Assembly (NCBI GenBank): GCA_030642205.1
Contig: DAOWOF010000153.1
Coordinates: 1 to 5,980, forward strand
DNA length: 5,980 bases
Source of the DNA: Desulfobacteraceae bacterium
GTDB taxonomy: Bacteria > Desulfobacterota > DSM-4660 > Desulfatiglandales > Desulfatiglandaceae
Direction: 5' to 3'
Every line of letters begins with the position of its first letter. Position 1 is the first letter of the stretch. The translations under genes were made by a program, and so were the position numbers. Under the pieces are notes generated by a model. That model did not search any database. It was not told the DNA's origin and saw nothing but the letters and a program-made list of their open reading frames with translations. This document shows, one piece after another, positions 1-5,945 of this stretch.

Positions 1-839
1 GTTTCAGGCCATATAATGAGCTGAGGCTTGAAGGCACAGGCAGCCCTGGTGAGTCTTTGATATATTTCCATGGTTTTAGTTTGGTGCTTTTTGTCCCATT
101 TTAAGGACTGGTCAATATTGCCCTGGATTATTGATGTTTTCACTAATTGACCGGATATTTTTTTGCTATTAAATGTTTTTAGATAAAAATATCCATATCC
201 GAGACTGGCCGCAAACAATAATATAATTATGGAGCATTCATAGAAAAAAAAAGATTTTTTGTTTTCAGAAGGGGCAAAAAAGATGGTATAGAGGAGGCTG
301 TTTGCTGCAACAATCAAGGATGACACACCATAAACGCCGCATATATCAGCACATTGGATGATGGTCAAATGCTGATACTGGGTATACCCTAAAAGGCACC
401 ACGGAAAACCGCCTAACAGCATATTGCGCAAGTATTCCAGAGAAACCCAGAAAGATGCCATCCAGAGGATACGAAAAGAAGACTTTTTAAGCAGGACAGT
501 CAAGCAAGCAAATAAAGCCGGAAACAGGGACAGGTAGCAGCATAAAAGGAGATAAGGTCCAAGACTAAAAAATAGATTCAGGTCCCCATAATATCGCAGG
601 ACAATAGTAATCCAGTAAATAAGTGTCAGGTAATGCGCAAATCCTGCAAAAAGCCCTAACCGGAATGCCTGTGAAGGGGATTGATCTTTAAGGCTTGCAA
701 GAAGAGGCAGCAAGGCAATCCATGCTAAAAATGAAAAATTACCAGGCGGGAATGACGCGGTAAGCATCAATCCTGAAAGCATTGCCAATAAGAGTTTGCT
801 GGAAATTATCCTTTGTTTCGCGGAAACAGAGTCATACAT
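1..839 (-). CDS. lnt: Apolipoprotein N-acyltransferase, N-terminal 279 residues (cut by window edge)
   Basis: Lnt is an inner-membrane enzyme that transfers an acyl chain from phospholipid to the N-terminal cysteine of apolipoproteins, the last step of lipoprotein maturation in Gram-negative bacteria. The minus strand reads as one uninterrupted frame of 279 codons. It begins with a short basic stretch (residues 1-15) followed by hydrophobic membrane segments at about 16-50, 61-82, 88-116, 123-137, 160-187 and 199-220. Seen directly are the GGFPW motif at 143-147, the start of the nitrilase-like domain (SIIQGNIDQSLKWD, 236-249) and IIWPE at 275-279. The last Glu (279) matches the catalytic Glu of the family (E267 in E. 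coli); the catalytic Lys and Cys lie beyond the window. ATG at 839 is the first ATG after an in-frame TAA but has no clear Shine-Dalgarno; an internal start at residue 25, with AGGA before it, is less likely. The gene follows corC by 69 nt, matching the common ybeX-lnt order. Confidence 0.93.
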   Translation of the reverse strand, partial: MYDSVSAKQRIISSKLLLAMLSGLMLTASFPPGNFSFLAWIALLPLLASLKDQSPSQAFRLGLFAGFAHYLTLIYWITIVLRYYGDLNLFFSLGPYLLLCCYLSLFPALFACLTVLLKKSSFRILWMASFWVSLEYLRNMLLGGFPWCLLGYTQYQHLTIIQCADICGVYGVSSLIVAANSLLYTIFFAPSENKKSFFFYECSIIILLFAASLGYGYFYLKTFNSKKISGQLVKTSIIQGNIDQSLKWDKKHQTKTMEIYQRLTRAACAFKPQLIIWPE

Positions 840-908
840 AAGATATGCTAAATAAAAGATGCCGTGTGGAATTATATCCAGAGGTTTTAATTATAGAATC
901 ACCTTTGA

Positions 909-1751
909 TTATGTTGAGGGAGCCCTTTTTATTAATACCTGATCAATCTTGCGCTGATCGCCTTTATTGATAATAATTTCCAGATTCTCATAGGTTATTT
1001 TTTCATTAACCTCAGGGATTCTTCCTAAAAGATGAATAATAAAACCACCTACGGATTCAAATTCACCCGTGGATAATTCTATATCCAGCTGTTTTTCCAG
1101 CTTTTCCACTTCCAGGCGCGCATCAACCAGAAGCGCGTCATTGTCCAGGACTGTAAGAAGCTGCTCATCATTATCATGCTCATCCATAATATCGCCGACG
1201 ATTTCTTCTATAATATCTTCAATTGTAATAATTCCTGATGTACCGCCATATTCATCTGTTACAATCGCCATATGTGTCTTTTTTTTCTTAAAATATCGCA
1301 AGATTTCACTTATTTTTTGAGTTTCAGGGACAAAATAGGGCTTTCTTAGAATTTCTCTCTGGATTTTTGTATCCAGTTGTTTACCCCTTAATTTAAGTAA
1401 ATCCTTGGAGTGCAGGATCCCTACAATTTGATCTATGTTTTTATCGTAAATTGGTATTCTTGTATGACCGCAATCATTAATCAGCTTTATGATTTCATCA
1501 AGAGTGGTATCCAGGGAATCAGCGGATATTTCTGTGCGTGGGATCATTATGGAATGAGCGTCTGTGATTTTTAGCTCGAGGACACCATGAACCATATGGG
1601 ATTCTTCATTGCTGATCAGGCCTTTGGCCTGACCTTCGTCCATAAGTTCATTGATTTCTTCGGCCAAATCAGAGCTTTTAGAAATTGGTGCTTGTTTTGT
1701 TAATAATGATTTAATAAAAGCAAGAATGCCTTTTTCTGGATTATCTTCCAA
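909..1751 (-). CDS. corC: CorC/YbeX-type CBS-domain protein (hemolysin C/CorC family)
   Basis: This is a complete 280-residue cytosolic member of the CorC/HlyC family, close in length to E. coli CorC/YbeX (292). The family has been linked to magnesium/cobalt efflux and, for YbeX, to ribosome-related metabolism; the exact role is unsettled. In order: a helical N-terminal region (1-65), the IMIPRTEI motif (68-75) opening the first CBS domain (to about 122), a second CBS domain (about 135-190) with HMAIVTDEYGGTSGIITIED, and the small CorC/HlyC C-terminal domain (about 200-275). No membrane segment or DUF21 domain is present, so it is the soluble subtype. The start is TTG at 1751: an in-frame TAA sits only two codons upstream, which leaves no earlier start, and GGAG lies 10 nt before it. 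It precedes lnt on the same strand. The ybeY and phoH (ybeZ) genes that often stand upstream are absent; a repeat-bearing intergenic stretch is there instead. Confidence 0.93.
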   Translation of the reverse strand: MEDNPEKGILAFIKSLLTKQAPISKSSDLAEEINELMDEGQAKGLISNEESHMVHGVLELKITDAHSIMIPRTEISADSLDTTLDEIIKLINDCGHTRIPIYDKNIDQIVGILHSKDLLKLRGKQLDTKIQREILRKPYFVPETQKISEILRYFKKKKTHMAIVTDEYGGTSGIITIEDIIEEIVGDIMDEHDNDEQLLTVLDNDALLVDARLEVEKLEKQLDIELSTGEFESVGGFIIHLLGRIPEVNEKITYENLEIIINKGDQRKIDQVLIKRAPST

Positions 1752-1761
1752 ATCTTATCTT

Positions 1762-1765
1762 CTCC
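1762..1765 (-). promoter_or_regulatory. Shine-Dalgarno of corC, lying inside a repeat copy
   Basis: Read on the minus strand this is GGAG, 10 nt before the TTG start at 1751 (spacer AAGATAAGAT). The four bases are the outermost bases of the first copy of the 30-bp direct repeat, so the repeat contributes the ribosome-binding site. The motif is real sequence; its use is inferred, and the spacing is slightly longer than optimal. Confidence 0.55.
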
Positions 1766-1791
1766 AAACAGGTACATGGTCGAACTAGCGC
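1762..1791. repeat. 30-bp direct repeat, copy 1
   Basis: This 30-bp sequence, from CTCCAAACAGG to CTAGCGC, recurs without a mismatch at 1828-1857, a period of 66 bp with 36 bp between copies. The core contains GGTACATGGTCGAACTAG. It lies directly upstream of corC and its outer edge forms the corC GGAG. In this copy the repeat is followed at once by GTTACAC, while copy 2 reaches GTTAGGC only after about 27 more bases. I do not recognise the family; it could be a dispersed intergenic repeat or part of a mobile-element end. Confidence 0.85.
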
Positions 1792-1827
1792 GTTACACGA
1801 TCACCGATTGCGATTTTAAGGCGTGCC

Positions 1828-1857
1828 CTCCAAACAGGTACATGGTCGAACTAGCGC
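1828..1857. repeat. 30-bp direct repeat, copy 2
   Basis: Perfect second copy of the repeat at 1762-1791, in the same orientation. It is followed by a short stem (GCCC at 1856-1859 with GGGC at 1871-1874) and then GGCGTTAGGC at 1881-1890. The 36-bp stretch between copies (1792-1827) shows no obvious relation to the sequence that follows copy 2, so this is not a simple tandem duplication of a 66-bp unit. Confidence 0.85.
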
Positions 1858-1890
1858 CCATCTGATTAAGGGGCAATTTCGGCGTTAGGC
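1849..1890 (+). other. attC-like imperfect inverted repeat (tentative)
   Basis: AACTAGCGCC at 1849-1858 and GGCGTTAGGC at 1881-1890 are inverted repeats matching at 8 of 10 positions, with an inner GCCC/GGGC stem. The right end contains GTTAGGC, which fits the GTTRRRY core of integron attC sites. The left end (GTCGAAC) differs from the RYYYAAC consensus at one position, and at 40-45 bp the element would be shorter than typical attC sites. No integrase gene or cassette series is visible. The fold is seen; the attC identity is a weak inference. Confidence 0.25.
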
Positions 1891-1947
1891 TAAAATTTTA
1901 ATGATTAAACTACTTTTAATGTATTCCTGTGGTTAGAATTTTAGCCT
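1887..1947. repeat. AT-rich cruciform-forming inverted repeat
   Basis: Bases 1887-1902 pair with 1932-1947: an 11-bp perfect stem (AGGCTAAAATT with AATTTTAGCCT), extended by three more Watson-Crick and two G-T pairs. The 29-base loop contains a smaller hairpin (ATTAAA at 1904-1909 with TTTAAT at 1915-1920). It overlaps the GTTAGGC box of the preceding attC-like fold. No U-tract follows on either strand, so it is not an intrinsic terminator. It would lie within the corC leader transcript if the promoter at 2041-2069 is used. A miniature mobile element or its remnant is one possible origin. Confidence 0.6.
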
Positions 1948-1990
1948 TCCTTAGAAGGTAAACGAGACAGAACCTTTTTCAAAGGTCTCG
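1945..1990. repeat. Two adjacent small hairpins
   Basis: The first hairpin is CCTTC-CTTA-GAAGG (1945-1958). The second pairs CGAGAC (1963-1968) with GTCTCG (1985-1990); an alternative inner fold pairs CCTTT (1973-1977) with AAAGG (1981-1985). On the minus strand the second reads CGAGACCTTTG at its leading edge, which resembles terminal inverted repeats of some IS families as I remember them; this could mark an insertion-sequence remnant, but no transposase sequence is present. Only three T residues follow on the minus strand, so terminator activity is doubtful. Confidence 0.4.
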
Positions 1991-2040
1991 GAATATGTGA
2001 ATCAATTATTACTAAGATACAATTTTTCATATGATTAGAA

Positions 2041-2069
2041 ATCCTAATTTTATACGTATCTATTGTCAA
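2041..2069 (-). promoter_or_regulatory. Candidate sigma70-type promoter for corC-lnt
   Basis: On the minus strand a perfect -35 box TTGACA (2069-2064) is followed after 17 bp by TAGGAT (2046-2041), four of six matches to TATAAT. Transcription would start near 2034 and run toward corC, giving a leader of roughly 280 nt that contains the hairpins and both direct-repeat copies. The boxes are seen; activity is inferred. Confidence 0.5.
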
Positions 2070-2072
2070 GGA

Positions 2073-2091
2073 ATTTGGATTAACTCCAAAT
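2073..2091. promoter_or_regulatory. Inverted repeat between divergent -35 boxes, possible operator
   Basis: ATTTGGA-ttaac-TCCAAAT is a perfect 7-bp inverted repeat with a 5-bp centre. It falls between the -35 box of the leftward promoter (2064-2069) and that of a candidate rightward promoter (2094-2099). An overlapping 10-bp palindrome, CAAATATTTG (2087-2096), runs into the second -35 box. This placement suits a dimeric regulator controlling both units. No regulator gene is visible, so the binding protein cannot be named. Confidence 0.4.
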
Positions 2092-2093
2092 AT

Positions 2094-2121
2094 TTGATAT
2101 TAAGAAATTGTACACTATAGG
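2094..2121 (+). promoter_or_regulatory. Candidate promoter P1 for the ior operon
   Basis: TTGATA (2094-2099, five of six to consensus) and TATAGG (2116-2121, four of six) are separated by 16 bp. Transcription would begin near 2128, leaving a leader of about 250 nt before the FrhB-like gene. It stands back to back with the corC promoter across the inverted repeat at 2073-2091. Confidence 0.35.
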
Positions 2122-2233
2122 TTGCATATCTTATGCCATCCAGCCACGATATGTGGGCACATTAGCGGTAAAAATGGCTTATATCGAATATCCGGGATTA
2201 AGTTAGGATCTTCATTATAACTATTTTTAAACT

Positions 2234-2262
2234 TGACCTGTTTCTCTTTCCTGAGCTAAATA
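2234..2262 (+). promoter_or_regulatory. Candidate promoter P2 for the ior operon
   Basis: TTGACC (2234-2239) and TAAATA (2257-2262) are spaced by 17 bp. The -35 box is good and the -10 box is poor. Transcription would start near 2269, about 105 nt before the FrhB-like start codon. It is an alternative to, or a partner of, P1. Confidence 0.3.
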
Positions 2263-2375
2263 GTGTAAAGTTGATTGAAAAGTGGCTAATTTTTTCGTCC
2301 ATTATGAAGATAACCACCAGGATAGTATTATTAGGTAGTGCTTTGTTTTTAAACCGAATAAAACAATAATAAAAA

Positions 2376-3437
2376 ATGATATCTGAAAAATCTGAAGGGC
2401 AGGGATGTCTGATCAATAAGGTAATTGCTCGTGGTCTTTGTGTGCGTTGTGGCGCCTGTGTAGGTTTATGTCCCTATTTTAACTATTATAATGGTGAAGT
2501 TGTAGTTATTGATCAATGTCATTCTGATAATAGTCGATGTCTCCAGCTTTGCCCGCTGGCTGAGCATGAAGCTACAACCCCCTTATATCAAGCAAAGGTT
2601 AAAGAAGCGTCTGATATTGCGATCGGTCCCTTGCGTGAAATATTTCTGGCTCGCGCAAGAGACAGGGAACTCAGGGCTAAAAGTCAATACGGAGGCGCTG
2701 TTTCGGCTTTACTGATTTATGCCCTTGAAAATGGCCTTATCAAGGGGGCTGTTATGACTGATAAGGGGGATGACCTGGCCCCGAAGGGGATGCTGGCGCG
2801 GGATCGTGACCAGGTTATCGCATGTTCCGGCTCCAGGTATTCCGGTTCTGCTGCCCTTGAGCTGAATCTATGTCTTAAGACCGGCATGGATCAGTTGGGG
2901 GTCGTGGGGCTGCCATGCCAGATGGAGGCGCTTGCCAGGATGAGGCGTATGCTTCCGGATGGCGCAGCCATAAGCCAAAAGATTGCCTTAAAGATAGGTC
3001 TTTTTTGCACATGGGCTATTGATTATCGGGGCTTCTCAACTCTCTTGAAAACCAGAGGCATTGATACCAAGGCAGAGGGATATGATATTTTGCCTCCACC
3101 TGCCGATGTCTTCAGGGTTAAAAATAAAACCGGGTATGATGATTTTTCCTTGTCAGATATCAGACCCCTGATCCAAAAAGGGTGCTCTCTTTGTCAGGAT
3201 ATGACCGCTCAATGGGCAGACATCTCCATTGGGACAGCAGAAGAAAAACCGGGTTGGAATACAATTATAGTCAGGACTTCGGTCGGCGCTGAAATAATAC
3301 GCAAGGCCCTGGAAGATAATTTTTTGGAACGAGATCATTTCAGCAAAAAGGGTTTGGAGCATCTTAATGCCGCTGCTGCGAATAAAAGACTTAAGGGGAT
3401 TAAGGCAAGAAGAGATCTGGATCGGAGTCATCAATGA
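2376..3437 (+). CDS. FrhB/FdhB-family iron-sulfur flavoprotein (coenzyme F420 hydrogenase/dehydrogenase beta-subunit-like)
   Basis: The 353-residue protein has the layout of FrhB/FdhB-type electron-transfer subunits, which in characterised members carry FAD and an Fe-S cluster and exchange electrons with a soluble carrier. An N-terminal ferredoxin-like domain has C22-x2-C25-x2-C28-x3-C32-P and then C48-x6-C55-x3-C59-P. The FrhB N-domain follows with SQYGGAVSALLIYALENGLI (103-122). The C-terminal domain carries GLPCQ (C181), GLFC (C211) and GCSLCQDMTAQWADISIG (C270, C273), the usual cluster-binding cysteines. No membrane segment or signal peptide is seen, so it is cytosolic. ATG at 2376 has no Shine-Dalgarno, only an A-rich leader; a later start near residue 12 cannot be excluded. 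Its TGA overlaps the iorA ATG by 4 bp, indicating coupling. I infer that it is an electron-transfer partner of IorAB. Whether it uses F420, NAD(P) or another carrier cannot be read from the sequence. Confidence 0.85.
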   Translation: MISEKSEGQGCLINKVIARGLCVRCGACVGLCPYFNYYNGEVVVIDQCHSDNSRCLQLCPLAEHEATTPLYQAKVKEASDIAIGPLREIFLARARDRELRAKSQYGGAVSALLIYALENGLIKGAVMTDKGDDLAPKGMLARDRDQVIACSGSRYSGSAALELNLCLKTGMDQLGVVGLPCQMEALARMRRMLPDGAAISQKIALKIGLFCTWAIDYRGFSTLLKTRGIDTKAEGYDILPPPADVFRVKNKTGYDDFSLSDIRPLIQKGCSLCQDMTAQWADISIGTAEEKPGWNTIIVRTSVGAEIIRKALEDNFLERDHFSKKGLEHLNAAAANKRLKGIKARRDLDRSHQ

Positions 3438-5332
3438 CAGTAATTATCAAAAAAAGGGAAAGTCTTGAATTGTTGCAGGGCAATGAGGCAATTGCCCGCG
3501 GAGCCCTTGAGGGTGGCGTAAGATTTTGTTCCGGCTATCCTGGCAATCCTTCTTCCGAGATTATTGATACCCTGGCCAGGGCAGCGCATAGTCTGTCTAT
3601 TTATGTAGAGTGGTCAGTTAATGAAAAAGTTGCGCTGGAGGCGGCTACAGCAGCTTCCTTTGCAGGTCTCCGATCAATTATATGTATGAAACAAAATGGC
3701 GTTAATGTAGCCTCTGATTTCCTGACTAACCTTACTCTTTCAGGGACCAAAGGCGGAATTGTTTTAGTAAGCTGTGATGATCCGAATGGCATCTCAAGCA
3801 CAAATGAAGAGGATGCCAGGCCATTTGCCACTTTAACTGATATTCCGCTTCTTGAGCCTGCCTCTCCACAGGAGGCCCTGGAAATGACCCGATGGGCCTT
3901 TGAATTATCAGAAGAGATTCAAAACGTGGTTATGCTTAGAAGTGTTTCCCGCCTGTCTCATACCCGAAGCAATGTGCAAATGAAGGACTTGCCTGATTTC
4001 AATACAAAGGCCTGTTTTGATATCTCAACCTCCTTCCATACCTTTCCTGTGGTGGAGAAACATAAGGCCAGGGATGCCAAACTGCTAAAAGCATCTCAAA
4101 TATTTGAGGAATCACCCTTTAATCGTTATGAGGGACCTTCAAGGCCGGAACTGCTTGTTATTACTTCCGGTTGCGCATCAAATTATGTCGTGGACGCAGT
4201 AGGGATACTTGGCCTCAAAGACAGGGTCGGGATTCTCAAATTGGGAACTACTTCACCATTGCCTGTAAAATTATTGACAGGGTATCTCTCTACCTGTGAC
4301 AGGATACTATTTGCCGAAGAGATAGATCCTTTTTTAGAAAAAGAGATTAAGGCTTTGGCAGGAGACCTGGCAAAAGAGATAGGGTCCAAGGAATTTATGG
4401 GCAAGGCCTCTGGCCATATTCCTTCCTGTGGAGAACTTTCACCTGGCCATCTTATGGAAGTGCTGGGGAATCTATTTAATGTTTCATGGAAAAAGGATGA
4501 ATACAGGGAAAAGATCTCAGGCTTGATCAAGGACGCAATTCCTCCAAGAGAATTCGGGTTTTGCCCCGGATGTCCCCACAGGGGGTCTTATTATGCTATA
4601 AAGCTGGCTTTGACCTGGGATAACCGCCAGGGTTTTGTATCGGGAGATATTGGATGTTATACCCTGGGGATCTGGCCCACCGGTTTTAATCAGGTAAAGT
4701 CTGTCCATGCCATGGGTTCAGGTCTTGGTCTTGCCTGTGGTTATGGCAAACTGGATCAATTTGGCTTTGATCAGCCGGTTGTCACTGTTTGCGGCGATTC
4801 GACCTTCTATCATTCCGGCCTGCCGGCCCTGGTAAACGCAACATTTAATCAGGCAGATGTCCTTCTTTTGATTCTGGATAACAGCGCTACTGCCATGACC
4901 GGGTTTCAGCCCCATCCCGGTTGCGGGAAGACTGCCATGGGGGATGTTACTGATGTGGTGGATATGGAGAAGCTTTGCCGGTCAATGGGTGCGGAAGTAA
5001 TGGTGGCAGATCCCTATGAGATGGAAAAAACCGCTCAAATTATCTACGGACTTTTACAAAAGAGAGGTCAAAGAGTTCTGATACTGCGTCGTAAATGTGC
5101 CCTGGTACAGGGAAGGGAAGGCGGCTTTCCATATAAAATAGAAATTGATCAGGATCTTTGTCTTGGTGAGGAATGCGGTTGTAACCGTTATTGCACCCGA
5201 ATTTTCCGTTGTTCCGGATTGGTTTGGGATAATCAGCTTGGCAAGGCCTGTATAGATAATATTATTTGTGTGGGTTGCGGGATCTGTGCGGATATCTGTC
5301 CGCAGGGAGCGATTAATAAAATTATAAAATGA
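3434..5332 (+). CDS. iorA: Indolepyruvate:ferredoxin oxidoreductase, alpha subunit (TPP + ferredoxin domains)
   Basis: IorA with IorB converts arylpyruvates (indole-, phenyl-, hydroxyphenylpyruvate) plus CoA to aryl-acetyl-CoA and CO2, reducing ferredoxin in the cytosol. The 632 residues match the usual family length. In order: a pyrimidine-binding domain with GYPGNPSSEI (34-43) and the likely catalytic Glu in NEK (E64); a linker/transketolase C-like domain (about 236-345); a TPP-binding domain with FCPGCPHRG (376-384), GDIGCYTLG (404-412), GDSTFYHSGLP (454-464) and LDNSATAMTGFQPHPG (481-496), where D455 and N483 are the expected Mg-TPP ligands; and a C-terminal ferredoxin domain with canonical C612-x2-C615-x2-C618-x3-C622-P. 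The preceding cysteine cluster is irregular (C576, C581, C583, C587, C593). The start is supported by GGAG six bases upstream and the 4-bp overlap with the preceding gene. Substrate could be another 2-oxoacid, as IorA paralogues vary. Confidence 0.93.
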   Translation: MTVIIKKRESLELLQGNEAIARGALEGGVRFCSGYPGNPSSEIIDTLARAAHSLSIYVEWSVNEKVALEAATAASFAGLRSIICMKQNGVNVASDFLTNLTLSGTKGGIVLVSCDDPNGISSTNEEDARPFATLTDIPLLEPASPQEALEMTRWAFELSEEIQNVVMLRSVSRLSHTRSNVQMKDLPDFNTKACFDISTSFHTFPVVEKHKARDAKLLKASQIFEESPFNRYEGPSRPELLVITSGCASNYVVDAVGILGLKDRVGILKLGTTSPLPVKLLTGYLSTCDRILFAEEIDPFLEKEIKALAGDLAKEIGSKEFMGKASGHIPSCGELSPGHLMEVLGNLFNVSWKKDEYREKISGLIKDAIPPREFGFCPGCPHRGSYYAIKLALTWDNRQGFVSGDIGCYTLGIWPTGFNQVKSVHAMGSGLGLACGYGKLDQFGFDQPVVTVCGDSTFYHSGLPALVNATFNQADVLLLILDNSATAMTGFQPHPGCGKTAMGDVTDVVDMEKLCRSMGAEVMVADPYEMEKTAQIIYGLLQKRGQRVLILRRKCALVQGREGGFPYKIEIDQDLCLGEECGCNRYCTRIFRCSGLVWDNQLGKACIDNIICVGCGICADICPQGAINKIIK

Positions 5333-5339
5333 GTGATAA

Positions 5340-5945
5340 ATGCCTTTAAATCTTATTATAACCGGGGTAGGAGGACAGGGAAATGTTCTCGCGTCCCAGA
5401 TTCTGGGCCGAACAGCAGTGCGACATGGCTTTAAGGTTACTATTGGCGAAACCTTTGGTTTATCTCAACGGGGTGGGCCTGTAATGAGCCATATATGTAT
5501 TTCTGAGACAAAAAATTATAGTCCCATAATACCCCCTAATATGGCCCATATAATTTTAGGCCTTGAGCCCCTGGAGGGCATCAGAATTATAAATGAATTC
5601 GGTAACCCTGAAACTACCTATATTGTTAACTCCAGACCTATTCATCCATTAAACGTAATTGCCGGAGAGGTGGAATATCCTGACCCCGAGTGGATCAGGG
5701 ATGTTTTGGCCCAGGCGGGAAAAACTCTTTTTTGGCTGGATGCCGCCCAATTGGCCATGGATTTAGGGGGGCCTATTATGCTCAATATGATCATGCTAGG
5801 AGCATTATGCGCCTTACCTGGATTTCCTGTAACTGGTGATCAGATAAAGGAAATCCTGCCTGAAATTTTTCCCAAAAAGGCCATCGAAGCGAACTTGAAA
5901 GCCATTGATATCGGGGGAGGTCTGATTACTAAAGATGAAAATTGA
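5340..5945 (+). CDS. iorB: Indolepyruvate:ferredoxin oxidoreductase, beta subunit (2-oxoacid oxidoreductase gamma domain)
   Basis: This 201-residue protein is the small subunit that partners IorA; it is a complete pyruvate/ketoisovalerate oxidoreductase gamma domain, which in related enzymes helps bind CoA and close the active site. Seen directly are the N-terminal GVGGQGNVLASQILG (9-23) and GETFGLSQRGGPVMSHI (36-52), both signatures of the family. The length is typical of the two-subunit IOR type, in contrast to fused IorAB proteins. It starts 7 bp after the iorA stop with only a weak GAG-type ribosome-binding site inside the end of iorA, suggesting coupled translation. Its last codons overlap the next gene by 11 bp. 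No missing key motif is seen. Confidence 0.92.
   Translation: MPLNLIITGVGGQGNVLASQILGRTAVRHGFKVTIGETFGLSQRGGPVMSHICISETKNYSPIIPPNMAHIILGLEPLEGIRIINEFGNPETTYIVNSRPIHPLNVIAGEVEYPDPEWIRDVLAQAGKTLFWLDAAQLAMDLGGPIMLNMIMLGALCALPGFPVTGDQIKEILPEIFPKKAIEANLKAIDIGGGLITKDEN

Larger units (their letters stand above)
1752..2375. other. Gene-free divergent intergenic region (624 bp)
   Basis: No convincing gene lies between the divergent corC and FrhB-like starts. The half next to corC (1760-1990) is dense in repeats: a 30-bp direct repeat, an attC-like fold, a cruciform and two smaller hairpins. The middle (2040-2125) carries back-to-back candidate promoters around an inverted repeat. The part next to the FrhB-like gene (2125-2375) is AT-rich, with one further candidate promoter and a 21-codon open frame lacking a ribosome-binding site. 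At roughly 600 bp it is long for a simple divergent promoter region, and the repeats suggest it has accumulated inserted or mobile sequence. Confidence 0.75.

Noticed and set aside
1069..1320. 83-codon plus-strand frame rich in Ser
   Set aside because: It is the opposite-strand shadow of the CBS-domain coding sequence of corC, with low-complexity composition.
1762..1857. Two 30-bp repeats with a 36-bp spacer, resembling a minimal CRISPR array
   Set aside because: Only two copies and one spacer, no cas gene in the window, and copy 1 is tied to the corC ribosome-binding site. An ordinary direct repeat is the simpler reading.
1963..1990. CGAGAC/GTCTCG hairpin considered as a terminator
   Set aside because: The stem is short, the loop is large and only three T residues follow in the minus-strand direction.
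2073..2091. Perfect 7-bp stem considered as an intrinsic terminator
   Set aside because: It is AT-rich and no T-run follows on either strand; its position between divergent promoters suits an operator better.
2128..2375. Leader of the ior operon checked for a riboswitch, T-box or aromatic-residue attenuator
   Set aside because: No recognisable conserved core, no Trp/Phe/Tyr-rich leader peptide and no terminator-antiterminator pair is visible.
2198..2416. 72-codon open frame on the minus strand
   Set aside because: It runs antisense into the FrhB-like start, has no recognisable domain and occupies AT-rich promoter sequence.
3153..4915. Several minus-strand frames of 63-115 codons opposite the FrhB-like gene and iorA
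   Set aside because: All lie opposite strongly supported coding sequence, resemble no family I know, and have no ribosome-binding or promoter context.
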